Shown: positions 27,629 to 35,821 of the stretch, one piece after another
Numbering within the stretch: position 1 is the stretch's first letter
Layout: the number at the start of each line of letters is the position of its first letter
Source of the DNA: Rhizobium grahamii
GTDB taxonomy: Bacteria; Pseudomonadota; Alphaproteobacteria; Rhizobiales; Rhizobiaceae
Reading direction: 5' to 3'
NCBI RefSeq assembly: GCF_009498215.1
Contig: NZ_CP043498.1
Coordinates: 744,001 to 808,000, forward strand
Length of the DNA stretch: 64,000 nucleotides
Program-made: the position numbers and the translations under genes
The notes under the pieces: generated by a model
Database searches by the model: none
What the model was told of the DNA's origin: nothing
What the model saw: the letters and a program-made list of their open reading frames with translations, nothing else

Positions 27629-27819
27629 TTCCACTCCTCGATCTGCTCTTCGAACCGATCATAGGACGATTTCGCCTGATCGGTAGTGATGACGCCATGA
27701 AAATTGATGATGGCTTCCGAGCGTGCGACACTGGCGTGAAATTACCGGTCCCCCTTGTTTTCAGGCAATCGGACGGGTAAACACCGCCCACTTTTCCCCG
27801 ATAACTGAGGATTATTACA

Positions 27820-28242
27820 ATGGCCATTGAACGCACCTTCTCGATGATCAAGCCGGACGCAACGAAGCGCAACCTGACGGGCGCTATCACCAAGATGCTC
27901 GAAGATGCCGGCCTGCGCGTCGTCGCCTCCAAGCGCGTCTGGATGAGCAAGCGCGAAGCAGAAGGCTTCTACGCTGTTCACAAGGAACGCCCCTTCTTCG
28001 GCGAACTGGTTGAAGGCATGACCTCCGGCCCGACCATCGTTCAGGTTCTGGAAGGCGAAGGCGCCATCCTGAAGAACCGCGAAATAATGGGTGCGACCAA
28101 CCCGGCAAACGCTGACGAAGGCACGATCCGCAAGGTTCACGCCCTGTCGATCGGCGAAAATTCCGTTCACGGCTCCGACGCTCCGGAAACCGCTGCTCAG
28201 GAAATCAAGTACTGGTTCTCCGACACCGAAATCGTCGGCTGA
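27820..28242 (+). CDS. ndk: Nucleoside diphosphate kinase
   Basis: A 140-residue NDK that equilibrates nucleoside tri- and diphosphates through a phosphohistidine. The catalytic His117 is in NSVHGSDA, and Lys11 in [10 protein letters not shown], Arg87 region [12 protein letters not shown] and the ALSIGEN segment are present. The length is standard for tetrameric bacterial forms. It is monocistronic, with a terminator about 45 nt after the stop. Confidence 0.98.
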   Translation: MAIERTFSMIKPDATKRNLTGAITKMLEDAGLRVVASKRVWMSKREAEGFYAVHKERPFFGELVEGMTSGPTIVQVLEGEGAILKNREIMGATNPANADEGTIRKVHALSIGENSVHGSDAPETAAQEIKYWFSDTEIVG

Positions 28243-28287
28243 TTCAAGAGTTCAGCAAATCCGCTGAACGCATTGAACTGACTCTGA

Positions 28288-28315
28288 AAGCCGGGGCATC
28301 GCTCCGGCTTTTTTA
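28288..28315 (+). terminator. Terminator after ndk
   Basis: AAGCCGG and CCGGCTT form the stem around a nine-base loop, followed by TTTTTT. Its T-run touches the stop codon of the convergent lipoprotein gene, so the structure may also stop transcription coming from that side. Confidence 0.85.
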
Positions 28316-28819
28316 CGTCGAGGGGCAGGTGTCCTTGGTGTCGTAGTCGGTCGTTCCGTCGGCTTTGAAGACCTCGGGATTCTTGTTGTAAAACGGCCCG
28401 ACGACCAGCGGCTTGCCCGGCATCACGGATTGATCGACGCTGGAAATCACCTTCGTCTGCAGGCTCTGCAACGTCTTGCCGCCGGCATCGACCAGCCGCA
28501 CGTTGACCACGTAGGGTCTGTCTTTCTTGACGCAGTGAACGGCAGGGCTCTGGATCGTGATCTTGTCCCAGAAGGGGTAGATCTTCTCGTTCGTGACAAG
28601 CGGATCGCCGCCGCTCGGGTTCTCGAACTCGGCGATGGCAACGCTGCCATCAGGGATCGGAGCCTTCTTGTTCAGTGTCACGAGATAGGTGGCGACCGCC
28701 ACCCGGTAATTGAACACGAAGACATGGCCACCGAATTCGACCAGATTGTCCGTCTGTCTCTGACAGCCCGCGAGGACAACAATCGCGGTCGCGAGCGCTG
28801 CGATCCATCCTGCTTTCAT
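28313..28819 (-). CDS. Putative lipoprotein of unknown function
   Basis: A 168-residue protein with a lipobox VLAGC (Cys19). The start at ATG 28819 gives a short charged N region and hydrophobic core; upstream in-frame sequence is Arg/Pro-rich. The mature part is mostly beta-type with one internal Cys in HCVKKDRPYVVNVRLVDAGG and a terminal Cys in DTKDTCPST, which could form a disulfide. I do not recognise the family. Its start overlaps the stop of the upstream CGNR regulator by four bases, so the two genes are translationally coupled. Confidence 0.75.
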   Translation of the reverse strand: MKAGWIAALATAIVVLAGCQRQTDNLVEFGGHVFVFNYRVAVATYLVTLNKKAPIPDGSVAIAEFENPSGGDPLVTNEKIYPFWDKITIQSPAVHCVKKDRPYVVNVRLVDAGGKTLQSLQTKVISSVDQSVMPGKPLVVGPFYNKNPEVFKADGTTDYDTKDTCPST

Positions 28820-29364
28820 CGGGCGTCCTCCTCTTTTTTCCGCCGGTAGTGTCGGTTCGCCTTGGCACGGTTGCCGCAAACGGCCATGTCGCACCATGCG
28901 CGGCTTCGGTTCTTGCTTCGGTCGATGAAGAGCCAGCCGCAATTCCTGCATATCTTCATGCGTTCCGGTTCCGGCATCGAAATCAGGGCGATGGCGGAGC
29001 GGGCGGTCGCGTGCGCGATGTCGTTCCGCTCTGCCTCGCGGAGATTTCCGGCCGCCGCGTCCAGAAGGTCGGCCAGCAGCAGGTCGTCGTCTCCGTCAAG
29101 GATACGCGCCCTGAAATAGCGGTCGGTTGCTTCCCTGAGGTCGATGAACCGCCTTTTGTCGTCAGGAGACGAAGGCGCCACATCGCCGAACAGCGCACGT
29201 TCGGCACAGAACCGGGAGGCCGCATCGGGAAAAGCCGCAAGCTGTGTCTCGGTCGCAAAACGGTCGATTGACCTGGCGTCGTCGTGGCGAAGAATGACGC
29301 TGTTGGCGACATCCAGCGCCAACGCCCCACCGGCAAATCGATGTTCTGTCCACGAAAAGCTCAT
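28816..29364 (-). CDS. CGNR zinc-finger / ABATE-domain transcriptional regulator
   Basis: A 182-residue protein. The N-terminal two thirds are an ABATE-type stress-response region beginning FAGGALALDVANSV (about residues 9-22), and the C terminus is a CGNR zinc finger: CRNCGWLFIDRSKNRSRAWCD..VCGNRAKANRHYRR, with four Cys arranged as CxxC...CxxxxC. CGNR proteins are small DNA-binding regulators common in actinobacteria and rhizobia, usually next to transporters or enzymes they control. ATG 29364 is chosen at the start of similarity. Its 62-nt divergent spacer from the LivH-like permease gene suggests that it regulates that gene. Confidence 0.88.
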   Translation of the reverse strand: MSFSWTEHRFAGGALALDVANSVILRHDDARSIDRFATETQLAAFPDAASRFCAERALFGDVAPSSPDDKRRFIDLREATDRYFRARILDGDDDLLLADLLDAAAGNLREAERNDIAHATARSAIALISMPEPERMKICRNCGWLFIDRSKNRSRAWCDMAVCGNRAKANRHYRRKKEEDAR

Positions 29365-29426
29365 CCTCAAAATATAACTGGTAAAATGAATTTTGCTAGT
29401 TATGATTTTGCCATCGGGAGAGCGGT

Positions 29427-30323
29427 ATGGCCTATCTGTTGCAGCAGCTGGCGAATGCGGTGCCGTTGGCAGCGCTCTATGCTGCGCTGGCATTCGGCTA
29501 TGCCGTTGCCTTCGGCGTGACCAAGCGTCCTGATATAACTTACGGCGCGATTTTCGCCTTCTCAGGCCAGATCCTGCTGCTCTTCACTGACATCGCCTAC
29601 AACAGGCTATGGCTGATCCTGCCCGCAGCCCTCGGCTTCGGCGCGGTGTGCGCAGTGCTTTATGGGGTGACCGCAGGCATCTGGGTCGGGCGTTCGATCA
29701 TGCTGCCGTTGGTGCGCAACGCGTCGAACACGGTGATTGTCGCAGCGCTCGGCGTCACGATCGTGCTCATGGAAACCGCCCGCCTTGCTTCCAATACGAG
29801 AAGCCTGTGGCTGTCACCCTTCATGAACAGCCATGTCGTGCTCTGGCATGGCGGTGCATTCGACGTCGTGCTGACGCAGATACAGTTGGTCAACACCGTC
29901 CTGATGTGCGTGCTCGTCCTGATCGGCGCCTTCGTCCTCGGCTGCTCCTCATGGGGGCGCATGTGGCGCGCGGTCACCGACGACCCGCTGGCGGCGGAGC
30001 TCTGCGGCACCAGTTCGCGTCGCGTCTTCCTGGTGGCCTATGCCACCGCTGCGCTGGTCGCCTCGATTTGCGGGATTCTCTCGACTGCCTATTACGGGAC
30101 GATGGATTTCGGCGACGGCTTGTTGTTCGGGCTGAAGGTGCTGATGGTGGCTGCCGTCGGCGGGTATTCAGATCCCGTGAAATCCGCGGGAGGGGCGGCG
30201 GGCCTGGGTTTCGTCGAAACCCTTTGGACCGCCTACGGATCATACCTGTGGCGGGACTTTACCGTCTTTTCGCTGCTGGTCTTACTGCTCGTTCTCAGCA
30301 GGCGCGAGCGCGTCGCTCCCTAG
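29427..30323 (+). CDS. Orphan LivH-like branched-chain amino acid ABC permease
   Basis: A 298-residue, very hydrophobic protein with about eight membrane helices. Start region ANAVPLAALYAALAFGYAVAFGVTKRPDITYGAIFAFSGQI and the cytoplasmic EAA-like loop WRAVTDDPLAAELCGTSSRRVFLVAYATAAL are typical of LivH (BPD_transp_2) permeases. Neither the LivM partner, LivG/LivF ATPases nor a LivK binding protein is adjacent, so it must either work with subunits encoded elsewhere or have another role. It is divergent from the CGNR regulator. Its end is 12 nt from the convergent moaE. Confidence 0.83.
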   Translation: MAYLLQQLANAVPLAALYAALAFGYAVAFGVTKRPDITYGAIFAFSGQILLLFTDIAYNRLWLILPAALGFGAVCAVLYGVTAGIWVGRSIMLPLVRNASNTVIVAALGVTIVLMETARLASNTRSLWLSPFMNSHVVLWHGGAFDVVLTQIQLVNTVLMCVLVLIGAFVLGCSSWGRMWRAVTDDPLAAELCGTSSRRVFLVAYATAALVASICGILSTAYYGTMDFGDGLLFGLKVLMVAAVGGYSDPVKSAGGAAGLGFVETLWTAYGSYLWRDFTVFSLLVLLLVLSRRERVAP

Positions 30324-30335
30324 GGATGGAGAGGC

Positions 30336-30797
30336 TCATTTCCACTTGTCGCGGGCGGTATCGTCGACGTCTTTGGCCTCGATCCACTCCCGCTCTTGGC
30401 CGTCCTTGCCATGCTCCTTCTTCCAGAAGGGCGCCGACGTCTTAAGGTAGTCCATTACGAAATTCGCCCCGTCGAAGGCGGCCTGCCGGTGCGGCGCCGC
30501 TGCGATGACCAGCACGATATTCTCGCCGGCCGCGATCTTTCCATAGCGATGGATGGCGGTCAGCCCGACGAGCTTGAAGCGTCCGATCGCCATCGCGGCG
30601 ATCCGCGTCATCTCCGCCTCGGCCATGCCAGGGTAGTGCTCGAGCTCGAGTGCAGCGAGCGTCCCGCCCTCATCGCGGCAGAGGCCGGAGAAGGTGACGA
30701 TGGCGCCGATGCCGGGATTGCCCTTGCTGAGCGCGTCGATCTCGGCCTGGAGGTCGAAATCCTCGCGCTGGACGCGGATGGTGGGAGAGATGCTCAT
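30336..30797 (-). CDS. moaE: Molybdopterin synthase catalytic subunit
   Basis: A 153-residue MoaE that, with thiocarboxylated MoaD, converts cyclic pyranopterin monophosphate to molybdopterin. Conserved segments are GAIVTFSGLCRD (about residues 30-41), LELEHYPGMAE, HRYG, and the catalytic WKKEHGKDGQEREW near the C terminus. ATG 30797 is chosen because upstream codons lie in the repeat-containing spacer and lack similarity. The partner moaD lies 213 nt upstream on the same strand, the gap being filled by a palindromic repeat, which is unusual for this pair. Confidence 0.95.
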   Translation of the reverse strand: MSISPTIRVQREDFDLQAEIDALSKGNPGIGAIVTFSGLCRDEGGTLAALELEHYPGMAEAEMTRIAAMAIGRFKLVGLTAIHRYGKIAAGENIVLVIAAAPHRQAAFDGANFVMDYLKTSAPFWKKEHGKDGQEREWIEAKDVDDTARDKWK

Positions 30798-30837
30798 AAG
30801 TGTGGTTTCGGCTTTTCGGCGAGGGAGTGCCGTGCCA

Positions 30838-30986
30838 GCCCCCTCTGTCCTGCCGGACATCTCCCCCACAGGTGGGGAGATCGACTCGTGGCGGGATCCC
30901 CGAAGAACGTTGAGGTCCGAGCGAGCGGCTACCCCCAGCCGATCTCCCTCCTTGAGGGGGAGATGCCCGGCAGGGCAGAGGGGGGC
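30838..30986. repeat. Rhizobial intergenic palindromic repeat (RIME-like) between moaD and moaE
   Basis: Two arms of about 45 nt face each other. The left arm (about 30839-30883) and the reverse complement of the right arm (about 30940-30986) share the pattern CCCCCTCTGYCCTGCCGG-CATCTCCCCC, and each arm also contains an internal palindrome (CTCCCC..GGGGAG). About 55 nt separate the arms. Mobile palindromic elements of this general composition, including the Rhizobium-specific intergenic mosaic elements, are scattered between rhizobial genes. Assignment to a named family is from memory of the pattern and not verified. Confidence 0.72.
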
Positions 30987-31010
30987 GCCGCGCCACAGCC
31001 GTCATGATAG

Positions 31011-31265
31011 TCACCCGCCCGTCATCGGCGGGAATATGCCGATCTCCCTGGCGTCGCCGATCGGCTCGTCGTGCTCGACATGCTCCTGGTCGATCGCGAC
31101 GCGGATCACGTCGGGGAACTGAAGCGCGGTCTCATATTCCTCGCCCATCGTCTTCAAATGATTCAGAAGATCGGCAACGGTGACCACGGATGAGGGGAGC
31201 GTGATCTCTTCTTCGGCCTTGCCGATGCGTTCGCGCACCCAGGCGAAATAGACGAGCTTTGTCAT
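31011..31265 (-). CDS. moaD: Molybdopterin synthase sulfur-carrier subunit
   Basis: An 84-residue beta-grasp protein ending in the diagnostic Gly-Gly (FPPMTGG), which is adenylated by MoeB and thiocarboxylated to donate sulfur in molybdopterin synthesis. N-terminal VYFAWVRERIG and central TVADLLNHL are typical. Its start overlaps the pgsA stop by four bases. moaE follows on the same strand after the palindromic repeat. A user of the cofactor, a molybdopterin oxidoreductase, lies at 39256. Confidence 0.95.
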   Translation of the reverse strand: MTKLVYFAWVRERIGKAEEEITLPSSVVTVADLLNHLKTMGEEYETALQFPDVIRVAIDQEHVEHDEPIGDAREIGIFPPMTGG

Positions 31266-31852
31266 TCTTCGTCATCCACGATGTGCTTCAGACCGGCCCG
31301 GAAGTAGTCATACCCGGTGTAGATCGTCAGCAACGCTGCGATCCAGAGAAGGCCGATGCCCGTCTTCGTCGTATAGGGGAAGACCTCATCGCCCGCAGGA
31401 CCGGCGAGCAGGAACGCGATGGAAACCAGCTGCACCGTCGTCTTCCACTTGGCAATCCGGGTGACCGGCACGCTGACCTTAAGGGCCGCCAGATATTCAC
31501 GCAGACCGGAAACCAGGATCTCGCGGCAGAGAATGGTGATCGCAGCCCAGATCGACCAGCCCGCAATCGTCTGGTCGGCGGCGACCAGCAGAAGGATGGA
31601 GGCGACAAGCAGCTTGTCGGCGATCGGGTCGAGCATGCGTCCGATGTTCGACGTCTGGTTCCAGATGCGGGCGAGATAGCCGTCAAGGAAGTCGGTGAGC
31701 GATGCGATCACGAAGATCCACAACGCCACCCATCGCGCGGTATTGCTGATCGCCAGCTTCCCCTCGAGGAAGAAGCAGAGAACGATCGCCGGAACAGCAA
31801 GAATGCGGCCGTAGGTCAGCAGGTTCGGAATATTATATGCGCGCGATGCCAT
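31262..31852 (-). CDS. pgsA: CDP-diacylglycerol--glycerol-3-phosphate 3-phosphatidyltransferase
   Basis: A 196-residue inner membrane enzyme that makes phosphatidylglycerol phosphate. The CDP-alcohol phosphotransferase motif is complete: Asp54-x2-Asp57-Gly58-x2-Ala61-Arg62-x8-Gly71-x3-Asp75-x3-Asp79. N-terminal NIPNLLTYGRIL and the later CREILVSGLREYLA segment fit PgsA, not Pss or Cls. About five to six membrane helices. The order uvrC-pgsA-moaD-moaE is typical of Rhizobiaceae, and pgsA-moaD overlap by ATGA. Confidence 0.95.
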   Translation of the reverse strand: MASRAYNIPNLLTYGRILAVPAIVLCFFLEGKLAISNTARWVALWIFVIASLTDFLDGYLARIWNQTSNIGRMLDPIADKLLVASILLLVAADQTIAGWSIWAAITILCREILVSGLREYLAALKVSVPVTRIAKWKTTVQLVSIAFLLAGPAGDEVFPYTTKTGIGLLWIAALLTIYTGYDYFRAGLKHIVDDEE

Positions 31853-31881
31853 GAAACATGTCTCTGAAGTGATGTGCCCGT

Positions 31882-31910
31882 AGATGACGGCTTTGACGGT
31901 AAAGCGTCAA
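31882..31910 (-). promoter_or_regulatory. Candidate promoter and palindrome upstream of pgsA
   Basis: On the minus strand TTGACG (31910-31905) and TCATCT (31887-31882) are 17 nt apart. The -35 lies in an inverted repeat TTGACG-CTTTAC-CGTCAA (31910-31893), which could bind a regulator. The -10 is weak. pgsA starts about 30 nt downstream. Confidence 0.4.
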
Positions 31911-31962
31911 CATTCTTTCTATTTTTTCGCTGCCTTTGCGTGGAATTTGCGACTGACTCCAC

Positions 31963-33999
31963 CTATTTCGCGGCGTCATCGTGAAAATGATTGTAAACCT
32001 GCTTGGCGACCGTCTCCGAAATGCCCTCGACGGCCATCAGATCGGACAAAGCAGCGCGGGAAACCGCCTTGGCGGTTCCGAAGTGCTGCAGCAGGGCGCG
32101 CTTGCGCGACGGCCCGATGCCGCCGATTTCGTCGAGCGGGTTCTTGACCAGCTCCTTCTTGCGCCGGGCGCGATGCGAGCCGATGGCGAAGCGGTGCGCC
32201 TCGTCGCGCATGCGCTGGATGAAATAAAGAACGGGGTCGCGCGGCGGCAGGGTGAAGCTCTCGCGTTGCGGTGGAAAGAAACGCTCGCGACCGGCATCGC
32301 GGTCGACGCCCTTGGCGACGCCGATGGCGATCACGCTGTCGGTGATCCCGAGTTCCTCGAGGATGGCGCGCACGGCCGTCATCTGCCCCTGGCCGCCGTC
32401 GATGAGGATGACGTCGGGCCACGCGGGGAACGGCATGTCGGCCGCATCCGCCGGCGATGCCGGTTGGCTGCGGTCGGGAATACCTTCTTCCTTGAGCAGG
32501 CGCGAGAAACGTCGTGTCATCACCTCGCGCATCATGCCGAAGTCGTCGCCCGGCGTGATGTCGGTCGATTTGATGTTGAACTTTCGGTACTGGCTCTTCA
32601 CGAAGCCTTCCGGCCCCGCGACGACCATGCCGCCAACCGCGTTGGTGCCCATGATGTGAGAGTTGTCGTAGATCTCGACGCGCTGCGGCACATAAGGAAG
32701 CTTGAACGTATCCTTGAAGCCCTCGAGCAGGCGCGATTGCGACGCCGTCTCGGCAAGTTTGCGGCCATGCGCCTCGCGCGCATTGGCAATCACATGCTCG
32801 ACCAGATCACGCTTCTCCCCGCGCTGCGGGACGAGGATCGACACTTTATGCCCGGCCTTCTCGCCAAGTGCTGCGGCAAGCAGTTCGAGTTCCTCGACCG
32901 TTTCCGACAGCAGGATCTGCTTGGGCACCGGCTTGTCGTCATAGAACTGCGCGAGGAAGGCATTCAGAACCTCGGCACCCGACAGCTGCGGGTCGGCCTT
33001 CGGGAAATAGGCGCGGTTGCCCCAGTTCTGCCCCGTGCGGAAGAAGAACACCTGGATACAGGAGATGCCGCCCTCGTGGTGGATCGCGAAGACATCGGCT
33101 TCTTCCACGCCGGCGGGATTGATGCCCTGATGACTGGAAACATGCGAGAGCGAGGCCAGGCGATCGCGATAGACGGCAGCGCGCTCGAAATCGAGGTCCT
33201 CTGCCGCGAGGTTCATCGCCTCGGCGATATGCGCTTTGACCTTCTGGCTCTTGCCGGAAAGGAAGTCCTTCGCCTCCTGCACAAGCTCGCCGTACCCCGC
33301 ATCGCTGATCTCGTGCGTGCAGGGCCCGGAACAGCGCTTGATCTGGTAGAGCAGACAGGGACGGGTGCGCGTCTCGAAGACGCTGTCGGTACAGGTGCGG
33401 ATAAGGAAGGCGCGCTGCAGCGAGTTGATCGTCCGTCCGACGGCGCCAGCCGACGCAAAGGGGCCGAAATAGTCGCCCTTGCGGGCGCGGGCGCCGCGAT
33501 GCTTGAGGATCGCCGGTGCACGGTGGTCGCCTGATATCAGGATATAGGGAAACGACTTGTCGTCGCGCAGCAGCACATTAAAGCGCGGGCGCAAGCGCTT
33601 GATGAGATTCGCTTCCAGCAGGAGTGCTTCGGTTTCCGTGCGCGTCGTCACGAATTCCATGTTCGCCGTCAGCCGCACCATCTGCGCGATGCGGTTCGAA
33701 TGCACGCGGCCGAGCGCATAGTTGCTGACGCGCTTCTTCAGGCTGCGTGCCTTGCCGACATAGAGCACGTCGCCGGCCTCATTGAACATGCGGTAGACGC
33801 CAGGGCTGTTCGGCAGCCGCTTGACGAACTCCGCAATCAGGTCGGCGCCAACAAGGCCGGTTTCGTTGGCCCCGCCTTCGTTCCAATCGATTGCAGCCGT
33901 CGGCGCCGCCGTGGAAGCGTCGCTCTCCACTTCGATATCGTCGTCGACATCCGTTTCGTCATAAAGAACGCCGCCATCGGGCAGCTTCCTTGAATTCAT
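31963..33999 (-). CDS. uvrC: Excinuclease ABC subunit C
   Basis: A 678-residue UvrC that makes both incisions in nucleotide excision repair. An acidic, low-complexity N-terminal extension of about 55 residues precedes the GIY-YIG nuclease (GVY 67-69, YVG 80-82). A UVR motif is near residues 255-290 ([18 protein letters not shown]), the RNase H-like second nuclease follows ([18 protein letters not shown] and [12 protein letters not shown]), and HhH motifs end the protein ([17 protein letters not shown]). The start overlaps the stop of the upstream SDR gene (ATGA). Confidence 0.97.
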   Translation of the reverse strand: MNSRKLPDGGVLYDETDVDDDIEVESDASTAAPTAAIDWNEGGANETGLVGADLIAEFVKRLPNSPGVYRMFNEAGDVLYVGKARSLKKRVSNYALGRVHSNRIAQMVRLTANMEFVTTRTETEALLLEANLIKRLRPRFNVLLRDDKSFPYILISGDHRAPAILKHRGARARKGDYFGPFASAGAVGRTINSLQRAFLIRTCTDSVFETRTRPCLLYQIKRCSGPCTHEISDAGYGELVQEAKDFLSGKSQKVKAHIAEAMNLAAEDLDFERAAVYRDRLASLSHVSSHQGINPAGVEEADVFAIHHEGGISCIQVFFFRTGQNWGNRAYFPKADPQLSGAEVLNAFLAQFYDDKPVPKQILLSETVEELELLAAALGEKAGHKVSILVPQRGEKRDLVEHVIANAREAHGRKLAETASQSRLLEGFKDTFKLPYVPQRVEIYDNSHIMGTNAVGGMVVAGPEGFVKSQYRKFNIKSTDITPGDDFGMMREVMTRRFSRLLKEEGIPDRSQPASPADAADMPFPAWPDVILIDGGQGQMTAVRAILEELGITDSVIAIGVAKGVDRDAGRERFFPPQRESFTLPPRDPVLYFIQRMRDEAHRFAIGSHRARRKKELVKNPLDEIGGIGPSRKRALLQHFGTAKAVSRAALSDLMAVEGISETVAKQVYNHFHDDAAK

Positions 34000-34769
34000 T
34001 CCGTAATCTCCGCCACGTCAGGCGTCTTCCAGGCAAGGTGCTGGCCGCCGTCAAGGGCAATCATTTGGCCGGTGATCGAGGGCGTTTCGTAGAGGAAGCG
34101 AATCGTTTTGCCGAATTCCTCGAGCTTCGGCCCTCGCTTGAGGATAAGCGCTGAAACCTGTGCTTGGAAGTCTTCTTGCAATTGCCGCTCGCTCGGCATC
34201 GATGGACCGGGGCCGATCGCGTTGACGCGGATGCGCGGAGCCAGAGCCTGCGCCATGGTCTGTGTCGCGGTCCACAAGGCAGACTTCGAGAGCGTATAGG
34301 AGTAGAAGCTTGGACGCAGCGCCCATACGCGTTGGTCGATGATGTTGACGATCAGCCCGTCCGTCTGCTCCGGCAGCTGTGCTGCAAAACCGGCCGAGAG
34401 AATCGACGGGGCGCGGACATGGACCGCGAAATGCTCGTCCCATGCCGCAGCGTCGATATGACGGACCGAATCCTCGTGGAAAACCGAGGCGTTATTGACC
34501 AAAAGATCGATCGGCCCGATTGCGTCCGAAACCCTTTTTATCAGGTCACCCGTCTCCTCATTTTTTTCGAGGGCCGCTTTCACTGCGACGGCGCGAATTC
34601 CCTTTTGCCTCAATTCTGCCGCGAAATCTTCAGCCTCTTTCAGCGAACGGTTTGCGTGGATCGCAACCGAGAAGCCATTTGCTGCAAGATCCTCGACTAT
34701 CGCCCGACCTATTCTTTTGGCAGCGCCGGTCACGAGTGCGGTGCGAAGTCTTTTCCCGTTCAAAATCAT
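33996..34769 (-). CDS. SDR oxidoreductase, pteridine-reductase/FolM-like
   Basis: A 257-residue short-chain dehydrogenase. The cofactor motif TGAAKRIG (residues about 14-21) carries the Arg of the TGxxxRxG pattern typical of pteridine reductases. NNAS replaces NNAG. The catalytic Tyr and Lys are present ([10 protein letters not shown]), but the position of the usual catalytic Ser reads Asp (NIIDQRVW), as in E. coli FolM, which reduces dihydromonapterin. The end [12 protein letters not shown] fits this group. It is translationally coupled to uvrC. The precise substrate is inferred from motif resemblance only. Confidence 0.82.
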   Translation of the reverse strand: MILNGKRLRTALVTGAAKRIGRAIVEDLAANGFSVAIHANRSLKEAEDFAAELRQKGIRAVAVKAALEKNEETGDLIKRVSDAIGPIDLLVNNASVFHEDSVRHIDAAAWDEHFAVHVRAPSILSAGFAAQLPEQTDGLIVNIIDQRVWALRPSFYSYTLSKSALWTATQTMAQALAPRIRVNAIGPGPSMPSERQLQEDFQAQVSALILKRGPKLEEFGKTIRFLYETPSITGQMIALDGGQHLAWKTPDVAEITE

Positions 34770-35125
34770 GCCTCTTCATCACGCGAGTCTGTGCGCGGCA
34801 TATATAGGCGCCTGGATCGACCTTATAAATAGGCGTCATGCTTGTGCTGGAGAGGGGGATATTGTATGTATTATTTAAGAAATAAATTCATTAAAATAAG
34901 TATTGCTGATTTAACCATTCATTATGGTTAACAAATATTCTGTTGCGGCAAAGCAACATCGAATTTCAGCCACCCGTGGGCCACAATCAAATCACATTTT
35001 GGCTCTTTCAATTCCTCATTTGGACATCAATTTCCCTTCCGAACCGCAAGGGACATTTGTAATAGCCCGCTGATGCTTCGCTGTAGGACAGTTGACGAAG
35101 GCGGCGGGTCTGAAAGGAGACGAGT
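34770..35125 (+). promoter_or_regulatory. AT-rich regulatory region upstream of the RopB-like gene
   Basis: This 356-nt stretch contains no credible gene and is far richer in A/T than its neighbours, especially 34860-34945. It holds a perfect inverted repeat TTAACCAT-TCATT-ATGGTTAA at 34911-34931 and several TTAA-containing runs. AAAGGAG 7-8 nt before ATG 35126 is the ribosome site of the outer membrane protein gene. Long AT-rich leaders are common for abundant porins. No convincing -35/-10 pair could be chosen. Confidence 0.5.
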
Positions 35126-35758
35126 ATGCGTACGTTTATTGCCAGCCTGTTGGTTTCGACTGTTGCCCTCGGTGGGCTTTCCGCAGCTTATGCAGCTGAC
35201 GCTGTTGACCAGATCCCGGAAGCTCCGGTAGCTCAGAACGAGCCGGCTCCGGCTGCAACCTGGCAGGGCTTCTACCTCGGCGGCGCCGGCACCTACAACA
35301 TCGGCCGCTTTGGCGACAACTACAATGCTCGTGCGATCGGCGCGCAGATCTACAGCGGTTACAACTGGCAGCAGGGCCAGATCGTATACGGTCTCGAAGG
35401 CGACATCGGTTACTCCGGCGCTGACGGCGGCGCTCCTGGCGGCGTTGGCAAGAACGAAGTCAATGGCTCGGTGCGCGGTCGCGTCGGTTACGACCTGAAC
35501 CCCTTCCTGGTATATGGCACCGGCGGTCTTGCTCTGACGAAAAACAAGTTCAGCAACGCTGCCGGCTCTGACAGCGACACGGCTGTCGGCTACACGGTCG
35601 GTGCTGGTGCTGAAGCTTTCGTCACGAACAACATCACCGCTCGCGTCGAGTATCGCTACACCAACTACCAGCACAACGATTTCGAAATTGGTGGCGCAAC
35701 CATCGCTCGCGGCTACGACGAGCACAGCGTCAAGGTCGGTATCGGCATGAAGTTCTAA
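35126..35758 (+). CDS. ropB: RopB/Omp25-like outer membrane beta-barrel protein
   Basis: A 210-residue protein with a clean signal peptide (cleavage after AYA, residue about 23), a Pro/Ala-rich linker (residues 28-44), and an eight-stranded barrel of the Omp25/RopB family beginning WQGFYLGGAGTYNIG and ending VKVGIGMKF, with the terminal Phe needed for Bam recognition. Related barrels (YEGDIGYSG, VRGRVGYDLNPFLVYGTGGLA, ITARVEYRYTNY) are abundant surface proteins in rhizobia and Brucella, implicated in envelope stability and host interaction. It is monocistronic, with a strong terminator. Codon use is highly biased, as expected for strong expression. Confidence 0.9.
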   Translation: MRTFIASLLVSTVALGGLSAAYAADAVDQIPEAPVAQNEPAPAATWQGFYLGGAGTYNIGRFGDNYNARAIGAQIYSGYNWQQGQIVYGLEGDIGYSGADGGAPGGVGKNEVNGSVRGRVGYDLNPFLVYGTGGLALTKNKFSNAAGSDSDTAVGYTVGAGAEAFVTNNITARVEYRYTNYQHNDFEIGGATIARGYDEHSVKVGIGMKF

Positions 35759-35780
35759 GCTTATATCGCTTACGGAAAAA

Positions 35781-35805
35781 GCCGGGCTCCAGCCCGGCTT
35801 TTTTG
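35781..35805. terminator. Terminator after the RopB-like gene
   Basis: GCCGGGCT and AGCCCGGC pair around a two-base loop, preceded by AAAAA and followed by TTTTTT, so it can act in both directions. It separates the outer membrane protein gene from the convergent SDR gene. Confidence 0.92.
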
Positions 35806-35821
35806 TTTTCTCCGACAGGCT

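Noticed and set aside
34911-34932. CtrA binding site upstream of the RopB-like gene
   Set aside because: The two TTAA elements are 13 nt apart instead of 7, so the CtrA consensus is not met; kept only as an undefined palindrome.
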